A DNA stretch of 64,000 bases. Source: Ilex aquifolium (taxonomy: Eukaryota > Streptophyta > Magnoliopsida > Aquifoliales > Aquifoliaceae). A program made the position numbers and the translations under genes. The stretch lies in the NCBI GenBank assembly GCA_951799425.1, contig OX637393.1, forward strand, positions 16,511,744 to 16,575,743. Reading direction: 5' to 3'. Each line of letters begins with the position of its first letter. Position 1 is the first letter of the stretch. Positions 24,000-36,800 of this stretch are shown one piece after another. The notes under the pieces are model-generated. The model did no database searches. It was not told the origin of the DNA and saw nothing but the letters and a program-made list of their open reading frames with translations.

Positions 24000-24570
24000 G
24001 AAGGACTGTGTTTTGACTTTTTGCTTTTTGCATATAGAGAGAGTGAGAGAGGACGTCGTTATCGGTGAAAACTCCATGTCATGACGTTGTTGACCTTGTT
24101 GTTAGGTTTTTTGTTTTTGAGTGGGACGGCACCGTTTCATTTAACCGCAAACTTTGCTGTTAGACTTTTACTGCAGAGCCGCCCCCACCCCCTCTGTTCT
24201 GTCTCCTCTCTTTGTCGCTCGATGTGTCTCAATTTTCTCTTTCTCCCTCCCTCCCTCCATCCCTCATCTCTCTGCTCGCAAGTCTCAATGATCTCGCCAC
24301 CGCCATAACGCCAGCACCACCATCATCGAAGCCCTCTCCAGCGTTGCTTCCACTATCGAAGCCCTAGCGTCCATCGTACAGATCTCTCTCTCACACCGTG
24401 GAACGAATCAGCCCCCTCTCTCTATTTCTCTCTCTCTCACAGTTGAACGTGAACGACTTCAAGCTTTCTCAGTCGAACTCGATCGAATCAGTCCCTCTCA
24501 GTCAAACTCAAACGGAGCAGCCTTGGCATTTAGGTTTTCGTTTTTGCTTAGCTTGAAGGTTGGATTGTAC
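24000..24570 (+). promoter_or_regulatory. Promoter/5' leader-like CT-rich region upstream of BDP1
   Basis: An island of higher GC within AT-rich DNA, with GACGTC and TGACG motifs near 24052-24090 and long CT-rich runs at about 24190-24450 (TCTCTC, CCCTCC), typical of plant transcription start regions and 5' leaders. A downstream non-coding exon spliced to the BDP1 start at 26246 would be ordinary, and CATTTAGGTTTTCG near 24527 could be a donor. This is inference from composition and position only. Confidence 0.4.
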
Positions 24571-24938
24571 TGATTTTTTGGTTTGAAATTAGTGTTAGTG
24601 TTTTCTTTTGAAATAGAAATTGATTGTTATATGCCCATAAAGTATTCGATGAATTGCCTGAAAGAATGTATATTGTTTATGTTATACATCATAAGGTCGC
24701 TAAAACTGTTCATGGGGCAGCAAAGTGGTCATGAAGGGTGTCTATTGTCCCAGTCATTGAAGGCAAGTGAATTGAGCTTTTTACCCCATTGTGCTAAAGA
24801 CAAGTCCCAATTTACATAGTTTGGTTGAGCTGATCCTCTCCCTCGAGCTTCTTGGTCCTGAAATCAAGGGCAAACAATAATGTAAAGAGGGATAAAAAAA
24901 AATGGTGCAAAAAAGGCCGAGCAAGAACGCACAAAAAA

Positions 24939-25212
24939 TGTGTGTTCTGTGAGTGTGTGTGGTCTGTGAGTGTGTTTTGTGTGAGTGTCTGTGTGCTGTG
25001 TGTGTTCTGTATGAGTGTGTGGTTTGTCTGTGTGTGTTCTGTGAGTGTGTGTGGTCTGTGTGTGTGTTTTGTGTGACTGTGTGTGGTCTGGTCCCTGTCT
25101 GTGTGACTGTGTGTGTAAGTGTGTGGTCTGTCTGTGTGTGTTCTGTGAGTGTGTGTGTTTTGTGTGACTGTGTGTGGTATGTGTGAGTTTGTGTGTCTGT
25201 GTCTGTGTGTTA
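24939..25212. repeat. TG-rich simple/minisatellite repeat
   Basis: About 270 bp built from variants of GTGTGTGGTCTGTGAGTGTG. The ORFs across it (Cys/Val/Ser repeats) follow from the repeat and are not genes. Confidence 0.9.
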
Positions 25213-26245
25213 GACTTGTTTTCCTGTCAACTTATATTTGTCAAAGGATTCAAACAATGTTGTAGCTAATAATTACAATTACAACTCAAACTTTTTTGGT
25301 AGCTAATAATTACAATTACAATTCAAACTTGTTTTCTTGTCAACTTACAATTACTAATTATCTTTGATGAATTAGTGGATGTTTTGGGTTAAGGAATTTT
25401 TGGATTTGTATTTTGTTGTATGAGATATTATAAAGTATATTTAGGATAAAACTTGAAGTAGTTACCAAACATGATTTTTGTTTTTATTCTCATAATTTGA
25501 TAAACACAAATGACTCCTAAACATGTTTTCTGTTTCAGTGTTTATCACAAAACAGAGACAAAAATTGTCTCTGTTTTTTATTTTTTTGAAGACGCAAAAA
25601 CAAAAACGTTACCAAACGACCCCTTAGGTCCAACATACACTTCAAAACATGTTTTGTACCCATTATTATTAGCTGAAGATCCTATTCTGTAAATTCTGTA
25701 ATGACCCATTGAGAAATGAACTACTGTTGGATTGTGTTAGATAATAAGAAATGAGTTAGATATTAATAAATGTTTTGTACAATGTTTGCTAAATTTTGAA
25801 AGCTGGTTTGGCTGATTAATTGTGTTAGATTGATCTACATGCTAACAAGTAATTCTAATTGGACTTGATATGTTACCTAATCTGCAATAAACCTAAGCCA
25901 CTATTGTCATAGATGTTTTTTTCTCTACTTAAAATTTACAAGTTATTGAAAATTGAATGCATTGGATACATGTTTGATGATTTTAGATTTTTTGTTTGAT
26001 GTAATATACATTAAACATGTTATTTTTATAATTAGTACAAATTTTTAGCCTATTTGTTATCATTAATATTTATTTTTTTATTATATTACCGGTTCAACCA
26101 GGGACCCATTGACCCGGTCCCTTTCCCGAGTTTATGTCCGGACTAGGTTTTAAAACTATGATGCCCATTAGCCCTAATTTCGGATAGTGGACATTGTGAT
26201 GCCAAACAGTGAAGGAGAACAGCACTCTTAGATGATATTCTTGTC
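25213..26245. other. Non-coding sequence upstream of the BDP1 start
   Basis: AT-rich, possibly a 5'UTR intron. Near 25255-25345 a short segment (AGCTAATAATTACAATTACAA) is repeated in tandem. Around 26085-26150 is a GC-richer piece (CCGGTTCAACCAGGGACCC) of the kind found in dispersed plant repeats. A 13-14 bp sequence TTAGATGATATTC occurs just before the start codon (about 26228) and again within exon 1 (about 26267). Confidence 0.4.
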
Positions 26246-27877
26246 ATGGAGTTCGATTTGGATCCTTTAGATGATATTCTGACTGGTGCTGCTACGAAGA
26301 ACGGTATGTTCAACTTTCTTCTTCGTTGTCAATTTGTTGATTTTTGTGTTGCTCATGTATAACTGCTAATCAGTTCATGTTAAATTCTATTGCAGCTAGG
26401 GCTGGTGGCAAGTTTCAACCCAAGGCCAAACCCAGACCTAGAAAACTATCATCTTCTTCTGTTCCTTGTACACAATCTCTTAGTGTCGTTGAGAATGAAT
26501 GTACCGAGACTCTCAGGGATGAAAATGAAGATTCTTTTTCAGGAGTTCATTTCTCAGAGGACATTAGAAGCTCTGAATTAGAGAACCCCTCATCAGAACA
26601 TGTTGCAATTCCTGAGGGCGATGGAGATTGGCATTCTTATTCTTGCATTGAAAAATCAGCAGGAGAGGTATGATTTGAAATATTTAACTCTTGTTTTGCT
26701 GGTTTATAATAGTGTGGGCACTAGGTTTAATAACTTATATTACTTTCAGAATGTAGACATTTTTCTTGGGTTGGAATCACTTGATGATTTGCTTTGTCAA
26801 CCTGAAACTGTAATGGGTGAGCATGTTCTGTTTTAGTTTTAATATGATTTGAAATATATTGATATGAATCAGTAGGAGAGGTATGATTTGAAATATTTTA
26901 CTTTTAATATGTTCTGTTTGTAAGATTTTGCACACCTTGCTTCATGTAAGAGTATTCTATGGGCAGTGAATGCTGGAGGTAGGTCTTCTCCTGAGGTTGA
27001 CATGAGTGCCCAATTGGGGAACCATTACTCTGCTGCTTCATGTTCTGTAAGTACTATTGCAGAAAATACTCTTCCTCATTCAGAGCCATCAAATGGCTGC
27101 GTTTCCGATATGAGGAATGCAGAAGAAGGACTAGGTACTCCAGTGGTTTATCCTGTCAATGACACGACGGGGAACTTTGATAATGCCCCTGCTCCCACAT
27201 GTACTCAGCTTCCTGCAGCTCAATATAGTTTGACCTGCAGGGACACTCCTGTTTCTAATTGTGATGGAGATTTTCATATCGATAATACATGGTTGGAAAC
27301 AGAGGTGAATACCTACCTGCCTTCTTTGTTCGTCCTTTACATATAATAGTTATTACTGTGTGAAATTTTTATTATGGAGTGATTTTGTTTCAACTTTGGC
27401 TAGGTTCAGGAAGCAGACATTTTTCCTGGCTTGGAAACACCAGGTGTTATCTCTGAGATGACCAATAGATCCGGTATATGCTAAATTCAGCTGCCTGCAT
27501 TCATTTTTTACTTTATATTTTCTTATGCTTCACCATTCTGAGCTCTTTACCTAGTCATTTTGAATTCAGGACGGCGGACTGGCAAATACCAACCCAAGCC
27601 CAAGCCACAAATTCCTATAAAGAAACATGCTGCTAGCATTCCTAGTGAAGAACCGGTCCAGTCTGTTTCGTGTCCTGTGGATGGGGGCTCAACGCCATTA
27701 TTGCAACCTTATGATGCTATTGATTTATCATCTGTTGGATTCAGCGATTCTATTCCCCTTGATCCTACATTTGAGCTCCCTGTGAATGAAGAAACGACAC
27801 ATTGTACAGAGATTTCTCATTCAAGGGATGCCATCCATGGAGAACAACAGGATTGTGTTTCTGAATTGCCTAGAAAG
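26246..27877 (+). repeat. BDP1: Triplicated exon pair inside BDP1
   Basis: Exons 1, 3 and 5 encode related short acidic peptides (LDPLDDILTG; DIFLGLESLDDLL; DIFPGLETPG), and each ends after one base of a codon. Exons 2, 4 and 6 each start with a related basic head (RAGGKFQPKAKPR; NAGGRSSPEVD; RRTGKYQPKPKPQ) and then diverge. Introns between pairs share phase. This is what successive duplication of a two-exon unit would leave. Confidence 0.65.
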
Positions 27878-30800
27878 GTGAGAAAACATTCAATTTCTGA
27901 AGTTTCTTGTGTATTTATATTTTGAAATGAATACAGTTACTCTATTCAGTCTGATAGTATACTTTTACTTTTCATCCTTATCTTTTTTTCTTTCTTCTGT
28001 ATACAATATATATCACATAAGTTAGGCTTTTCGGAGAGCTGAAAGTGGAAAGACAAAAGCTCCTACGGTACCAGGTCATTCTCCAAAACACCAAAAAGCT
28101 TCTACTTTGGGTCAGGAAGGTGAAGCTGGTAAATCAATTCGGCGGAGGAGAAAGCGGATAAATGCATTTGAACTTATAGACGAGCCTGAGGACGAGGCCC
28201 TTGACGATGTGGAGTTTGCAGCTGGAGATCTTACTGGTTCTGTTATAAATGAGAATGATGATGATGATGAATATCAAAAGGAAAATGAATCCCAAAATAA
28301 AAAAGTGCGGAGAAAGTCCAAGAAAAATGTTTCTGAGAAAGAAAAACCATCTCAAAAGCATAAGATGGATGGTGAAGAGTCAGATAAGTCAGCTAAAGAG
28401 CCTCGTAAAAAGTTCTCTCATTCTACTAGGAGAAGTAGAAGACGAGGTAACTCCGATTTCTGGATATTAAAGTTGTGAGGCATATGGAATCATGGATTCC
28501 CTCAATTTTTTTGTTGACCAAATACCTTTGTATTTTGTAGTGGACAAGGTTTTACTTGAAACCCCAGACGATGAGATTGACTTCCAAAAGTTGCCTATAA
28601 GGGATCTTATTCTTCTCGCCGAGTATAAGGAACGGACATCAGTACGTATTATACCTGAATTTTTGGTTTATTTTGTTTTTAATTGTGATATGTTTAACTA
28701 GCAGATACCCTGATTGATTCTTCTTGGTGGATATGGGCCGCATGTTCCTCATTGCTTCAGATATTTTCATGGTAGTTTCTAGTTTTTGTTCTTTACAACA
28801 TATCTGATCTTCTTCTTTGCCACAATTTTTTTTTCATTTCGCAGAACAAAGAGGCGACTACATCAGAAACACCCTTAATGAATCAGAGGTATTAAGTGCC
28901 GCAAAAGGATCTATTTTCAAATTATATTTGATTTGCACTATATATTTTCTTCATTTCTCTCTCTGCATGGAATCATTCAATTTAATTTATGCCATCTCAA
29001 ACTGGAAAACTTATGTATGCCACCTGATAGCAGAATGTTTAATTCTAGCTCAGTGACATGGAAATGTTTTGTCACTGTGTTGTGGATTGGAAAACAGGGA
29101 TGGTAATTATTCTGTAATTTTTAAATTTATGTCTACTTCTAAATGCCTGGGCTAAGCCAGCTTCCTTGACATGTTCTCCTAATTATCTCTTCTTGACTTT
29201 GTCAAATTTCTTGAAAAACTTATGCATGAGAGAAGCATATTTTCCGTTTCCAGAGACAGACGTCACTTGGAAAAGTTACATTGATAGATAAACATATGAT
29301 GTGGCAAATGGATATACAGTTAGATGAAACTACAGCAAGTAGTATTCCTAGAGAGAATACCGTTGCAGGGATACTAGATATAGTATGCATGAATTCTAAG
29401 TTCCTGTCATAGACTTTATTGTTTTGGTGGACATTTGCAGTCTGGCACTGAGTCCAGTCTGCTCCATGTTAATGAGTAGCATGGATCTGTGCATGTGTCT
29501 ATGCATATGTGCATGCACCAGTGAGCTTGTTTGTATGCTGTTGTGTTGCATTAATTGCATAACATGGATTTGATTATAAAATGGTCTGTTGTCCCAATGC
29601 TTAGTCGTCGTTTTTTTAAGGTTCTCTTTTCTGTTCTTAACATGCAATAATTTTTTTCGTACAACAGTTGGACCAGCACTCTTTCGACGGGCACAAAACA
29701 GTTCATTCTACTGCTGAGGATTACTTAATACTAAACTGTTTAAAACTGAGAACGCTAATTTCTTTTACAATTGAAGAAAGGAAAACAAATAGAAAGGAAT
29801 GTGTGTTTGGTGACTCCAGATGCTCAGCTGGGCTGCATATTGTCTACTACGAGTGAAGGATGATTGTTGGGTGATTCCAATATATTATTTCAAAGTTGCT
29901 TCCTAGAATCTAATTAAATACTCTCTGATGGAAGTCCATTTACAGATATGTTGATCAGAGAAGCTATCAACGGGCAGTGAATTTTTGCCTTGATCCTACA
30001 TATTATCCTCCCTTAGGATAATAAAATGGGTATATCAAGATCAAGAGCCACTGTCATTTGCTTTATAGCCTAAGTGAAATATGAATAATTGTTGGTTAGT
30101 GGTGAACAATTTGTAAACATAATATTGTTTCAATATTGAAGCAAGGAGTCATCATGATAGTCTAGAAGTTCATATGAGGGAAGGAGTCATGGTGATAGTG
30201 TAGAAATGCTGGTGATGGCACACTTACTGTTAACGTCTGTCAGTTACTTGTTTTGCTTTCTTCAATTGCCTTTTTTTTTTTTTTTTTGGGGGGGAGGGGG
30301 GGGCAATAGGTTGTGTGTTCTTATTAAGAGTGCACACATGTAGGTGGGACCATAGTGGTGCTGGCGAGAAAGTGTGTTGTGAATTGTAGTTACAATAGTG
30401 GCAACAACCATAACAGTATTTTTTATATCGATACTACCATTATAAGCATTACCGTCGTGCAATTTAAGGCCAGCTTTAATAGTGCCCTTGAAATTCAAGT
30501 TCTTACAGATTTTTTTCTTTTCATTTTGTGTCAATGGGATAACAATTACTGGATTACAGTGAACACATATAAATGTGTAAAATAATCCTCATATCGCATT
30601 TTTAAGTCAATAAAACGCTAAAGACTTATACGGCAATAATGTTATTATTAACTGTAAGAATAATTCATTAAACAAAATACATATTTTAAAATTTTGAGAC
30701 AATCAATATGTTTTCTCCAACGAATTGTGTACTTTCTAAGCTCTTGGAATTCTTGTACTATGTCTAAATGCATACAGCCTTTTTTGTTGTGACTTCAAAT

Positions 30801-33800
30801 ATCAAAAACATGAGTTAGTTGTGACTTATTGCTTGTCTTCTACTAGGTACACTTGCTTATTTTTTTGGGACCGTGTGTTGATATGTTTAGCGGAATCTTA
30901 CCTTGTTTACGTTACTTTCTGACTATATTTCGTGGTGTGCAGTTCTGGTCAGTCGAACTATGAACAAGAAAATCCAACGCCTCAAGAAAGTTCTGCCTAC
31001 TTTAATTATCAGTCTTATATGGATAAGACACCCATTGCAAGGTGGTCCAAACAAGATACAGAATTGTTCTACGAGGTATATCTTGTTGTAGTTTCCCATT
31101 CATTTACACGTAGTAATTGATGTAGCCATGTAGGGAGCAAAAATTTCTGCGTCTATGGGTCATAGAGCCAACAATTTCTGAAGGTAATAGGGTAATTCCA
31201 TTGTATTAGCTATTTATGTTTGCATTATTAGATGATCTGGCCAGGCCACCATTATTTTGAGTAGATTTTAAACTGAGGGAGAGTGCCAAATAGTTCTCTG
31301 TTTTATCTAATAGTTATGGTATGCTAATTCACATTGTAAAGTATGCACAAAGATGGATATATTTCCAAATAGACTTGTGCATTAATTCTTAGCATAGTTC
31401 AACAAGATATCTATAGTTTTTGGTGTGGGATTTTGCTTCCTTTCATTGTTTGATTAGTGAGCAAGCTAATACCATGCTAGGGAAACAAAGAGGGAGACCG
31501 ACATGAAAATCTATGTAAACAAGTATGTGACTTCTGATTAGGCATCCTTAGAATCCCCTGATGATGTTTAGTTTCTTGAAGGGGCTTCTATCTGTAATAC
31601 CATAAATTCTAATAGGCCATTGTATTTAAAAAAAAATCATTGAGAAAAACAAGGTGGGTAAGTGACCACCTTAACAAGACAAGGGAGCATGTAATAGAAT
31701 AGATTATCAGTTATCTTATGAACAATGAAGAAATGGCATTGCCCCTGCCCTCCCTAGGACCCTCTTCTAATTCACAAACTAGTTACATCGGAATGCCTTG
31801 TTGCCTGGGTCTGGTGCTTTAAAGGGTAAGTCTACCTTTTCCAATTCTTAATGGTTGGTAACGAACTGCATTATTCTTTTAATTGGTGGGGTCTTGGGAA
31901 ATAAATAGGTAAAAAAGGAAAATATCTGTTGTGCATCCTGAGAGATGTTAATTGGATGTTTGGGTATCGAAATAAATCAAATAGGCATTCAAGCAGCTTG
32001 CTATGAATCTATGATATTGAGGGAAGGCAACAGTGATGTGATAGCCTGATAAGCCTTTTTTTCACTTGTATAGATTGTTATAGATTTAATAGGGTAAATT
32101 GAGACTTGAATAATTGTATATTCAAAGAATGAAAAGAAGGAGAGAGGAAGAAAGAGATTACGAAACGATATTGTGTGTAGGATGTGTTGCCAACATCCAA
32201 TTACTTATTTATATTTAATTGAAATGAAGACAATTACAATTCTAGGAAAATAGAATATGATAGAAAAGTAGAACAATTGGAAGTAACATAAAAGGAAAGT
32301 ATAACGAAATAAAAGTAACTCTAATACTCTCTTTCAAGCTGGAGTATTGAGATAAAAAAATGCATAGCTTGAAACCTATGAAACACAAAATCAGATACAG
32401 AATATGGGTGTGATATGATACGAATATGGCGATACGACAAACTCTAAAAAAGTAGGATACGAATACAGTCTGGATACGTTTATAATAAAATATATTTCAT
32501 AATTTTACTATTATCTAGTGATTTAATAGTTATATATTTTGGTAATTCTTTAGCATAATAAAGAAAATTAGCAATTTTTATTAGTTTCAAAAAATTATAT
32601 ATTATATCATCATTGTATAACAATGAAGTGACAAATTAAAGGAACTAAAACTAATATTTACTTGGCTGGTTTGTTTAGAAGTATTTGTAGCTAAGATTAT
32701 ATTACAATAGATTCATTTTATGTTCTTTTGACATGTAATAATAGATAATACTTGAAAAATAGTCATGTGTCTTCAATGTAGTAGGAATTTTTGTTGATGT
32801 ATTATTGTATGTTATGTGAATATAAAAGGAGATGTTAAAGATTAGATTCAAAAATTATAAATGTTCTTGCTCGAATGCAAAAGTATTCGCAAAGTATCCA
32901 AATATTTTATTATTATTGGATACCTAGTAGTTGTATTTGACACGTATCCTCGAGTGTTGTATCTGATATGAATAACGAAGTATCCGTGATTCATAGCTTG
33001 GAACAAAGACTACTAAAAGTTGAATGCGCTAATGGTTTGATAAGAATATCATCAAGGTGATCTCTAGACTTACAAATGGGGTTGTAATATCTCCACGTGA
33101 ACTATTAAGTATAATAGAACCATAACACGCTTTAGGTAATTGCTTAAGAGCATACATAAGACTCGTTTTAATTGACACACACTACCATGATACTGACCTT
33201 GATAAACAAATCCAAGTAGTTGATCAATGTGAAGTGTAAGACATGAGTTGATCATATATATATTTGAGTGGTATAGTGATCTACTCTAGGTTGGTGACCA
33301 ACCAATACCGGTGGAAGACAAATAGTAGAGAGATGAAGAGTTACAAAAAACCTAGCCCTCCAGCACATCATGACGGAGACCAGTGATAAATAGGGATTGC
33401 AACTCCGACAACCAACACGATGATGACAAAGGACAAACACAACACCAACATCAATAGCAATAGTGACAAACAAATGGGACCAACAACACTACAGCGAACA
33501 AGTAAGAACAAATTCAACCCGCAACAATAAAAAATAGGGTAAACTAAGCAGAATTGGAGTTGAATTATCCAAAATAGAGCTGAGCCAGTGATGAAACCAC
33601 AAAATTAGTATTGAATCGGGTTGAAAACACTGAAATCGGCACTAAACCAGGCTGAAAATCATTGAACCAACACTAGGCTGGTTTGAAAACAATTAGCTGA
33701 CACTAATCAGAGTTGAAAACACTGAACCAAAACCAAACTAGCTCGAAAACCATTGGACCCGCAATAAACTAGGCTAGAAACTCCAATTCGCGACGATGTA

Positions 33801-36800
33801 TAATACATTGGTGACACGAACATGGATTTTAGCATCCCACAACAACTAATACTGATCACAGTAGCCAATGAACAACGGATGAAGACGCTACTAGTAGAAA
33901 ACATGAAGTTAGAGTGATTTTGACGACGACATCTGGCGAACACGGAGATGACCACAACTCGATGTATGCGGGGTACGACTCAACCATTCGGCAAGTGAGG
34001 CACTCAGCTAGGGTCCCTTGGCCCCACTCACCCAAGCATCTTGATACCAAGTTGAAGCTTAAATAATTGTATGTTAGAGTTTAGTAAAAAGGGAACAAAA
34101 AAAAAAGAAGAAGAATGAGAGGAGAAGAAAGAGATTATGAAATAGTATTATGTGTAGAACATGTGTTGCCACCATCCTATTGCCTATTTATACTAGATTG
34201 ATGCTGAAGATAATTACAATATTCAAAAGTAGGGCATAATAGGAAAGTAGAAAAATAGAAGTAGAACAATAGCACAATAATACTTTAATAGTGTAATGAT
34301 GCTAGTGTTAAATGCATGGCCAGTAATTTTGGTTTCGGTTGAAGATGATGCGTAATTAAATTAAGAAAAAAATGGACAAAAAATGGACAAGTGTTCTGCT
34401 GCTTTCCATTTGATATAAACCACGTAGCTTAAAGGACCCCTCTCTTTCCTTTTCTGCATTGGTTTCTTAATTTTTGCTATTTGTGTGGCCTCCTTGTCTG
34501 GCAAATTGAAATTAGATCTTGTTTCATTATCTTCTATTCTTCCTGGCAGATGAAGGGGGAAATAACAATAAACTCCTGGGGTCTTTCATCTGCCATTTTA
34601 TTCATGTAAACAAAAAGCACTGTAGGATAATCAAGGGAACTAAGGCTGCCTACAATTTAGTATTGGTGCCTAAGGTTTAAATTTTTATGGTTTATAGATG
34701 AGAAGGTAAGATTAAGGTTTGGGGAATGGAAGAAATGTTAAAATGCTTAAGTTTTGAGTATAAAAAAAGCTTTGCTGGTAATTCTGGTCAGCAAGGATTC
34801 ATGGGTCTTATAACTAGGTTTGGCTTTAAGGGTCACAGAGTTTGAGTTTCTGGGAATGAAATTGGTAAGGGCTGGAAGAATCTAGCATCCAACAGTCCCA
34901 CCTTAAATAAAATAATGGAGTCTCATAACTAAAATCTGCTCAACATTTTCTCGATCAATTGGTTGTAATGTCTGTACAAAGCTTGGTTGTATAGAAGAAA
35001 GGGTGAATGCCACTTTACATCCCGAAAGATCTTTAAATTCTCAATTTACATCCTAAAAGATTAAAATTTTTAGATTGCACCCTCAATCATACAATAAGGC
35101 AGCAATGTGGTCCAAATCAACAGTTCAGTTGCTTTGTCTGTCAATTTTTTGTGTGGTAGACTTTATAGTTTTTCATTTCTATGCTCAATTATTTGTATTT
35201 CTCAATTTTAAATATTTACATCAAAATTTCCTACTCAATTTAATAAAAGAGGAAGTCGACTGTACATCTCTCGTCCTTTTTTATGTGATTAAAGGTGCAA
35301 TTTGAAAGTTTTAATCTTTTAGTGCATAAATTGATAATTTAAAAATCATTTGGGGTGCAAAGTGTCATTCGCCCGAGAAGAAAAGAAAATTTTCTCCTAA
35401 AATGAAGGATTTTCTTGATCCTTGAAGACAAAGTATTCCTGTTAGTTCATTGGGTGATCTATGACTTCTACTCTCCTCCTTCTAGAATACACTTTTGCAG
35501 GGGCTTATTCAAATAAAAAAAGTGTGCCTGGTTTTTGGATATCATGGTTTGGATTCTATATCATTAAGCTGTTTAGCAAATTACGGTATACTGCACTATC
35601 CCCTCTACAATTTAATGCTCAAGGTTTATAACTAAGTTGTATAAATTTGAAAGTAGTCTTTTAGCAATGAAGTTGCTCACTGCTGACTAATAATGTGAGA
35701 AAACCGCAATTAGAATGGAAAAAAGAATTATCCTATAACACCATACTGTCTTGATGCTGAAGGTTATATAGTTTCTACTTAGACGTGGAAAATAAGTGCC
35801 ATGTGGCATCACTATCATTTAAAAGCCAAACATTGGGTGGTCAAGAAAAAGGGGAACCATTGGACAAGTTGAGTCCAGTCCATTTGTGAAACTCCCAATT
35901 TGGTTACTTGATTTGTGGGTTTCAATGGAATTTGTTTTTTTTATGGATTTAGGTAATTTTGCAGTTATAATAAAAGTAGTTCAATCAGATCCAAAGGTCG
36001 ACTGAATTTCAAGGCTTGTCTGTCCTTCATTTTCTTGAAACCCACATGGCCTAATGTCCCATTTTCATTTGGTAGGAGGGAAGAATAGACAGAAGGAATG
36101 GGAAGCATTGTAATTTCCTTCTTTTTGTAGGGAAAAAGAGGACGGGGAAGGATGAGAGAAGGGATGCATCGTCTCCCTGGGTCAAAGATATCCTTTTCTC
36201 TTAAAGTGGGAGGAAAGGATGAGACAAAGAGAGTTTATCCTTTATCTTTTGTCCCCTCAAACAAAACTATTTTTCATATACGGGTAAAATGATGAAATTC
36301 ATGTAAACATATCTTCCCTTTCTTCTTCTCCTTTTACTCAGCTAAACACAAGGAAAAGTGGCTTCCTTTCCCTATGGTGGCCTTTTCATCCCTCCAGCTA
36401 ATAGAGGCTAGTGAACGTGTCATACAAGGATTTACAGGCGGCATGCAATGATCAAATTTTTGTTTCGGTACATTGTTTCGGTCACCTAGAAAACGGAAAC
36501 GTTTCGACATGTTTTGGAAACGTTTCGACCCGTTTCGAAAACAGGATGAAAAAACAAAAAAAATGTAAGAATTATTTTTTCAAAATATTGATCGAATATA
36601 CGAAAATATCTTGAAACATTCAAAATAATTGTGCAAATGTATTGAAATATAACAAAACATTTCGAAACATTATAGAACACTTCGAAGTGTTACAATTTTG
36701 ATTCCATCACTGATTCGTTTCAGCCTCCTTGGAAACAAAAATGTTTCAGATGTTTCGACCATTTCGAAACGATATTTTGATCCTTGGCGGCATGGCAAGG

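Larger units (their letters stand above)
32100..34290 (-). mobile_element. Copia-derived non-autonomous LTR element (copy 1) in BDP1 intron 10
   Basis: Direct repeats at 32100-32326 and 34053-34290 are the LTRs. Read on the minus strand, the right LTR ends ...CTTCA and is followed by TTGGTATCAAGATGC (34036-34050), a tRNA-Met-type primer site. Before the left LTR is CCAGCTTGAAAGAGAG, a copia-style polypurine tract. Near 33000-33140 broken frames read like the end of copia RNase H (GDITTPFV, LCSKL). The rest is non-coding and includes a minisatellite at 33540-33790. Copy 2, collinear, lies at 62790-64000 in the opposite orientation. No 5-bp duplication was found. Confidence 0.75.

Noticed and set aside
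24852..25186. Cys/Val-rich ORFs
   Set aside because: Entirely due to the TG-rich simple repeat; no start context or homologue.
29650..29860. Possible extra BDP1 exon after ACAACAG in intron 9
   Set aside because: The required phase gives an unrelated peptide and there is no suitable GT donor. Direct splicing of exons 9 and 10 keeps the frame.
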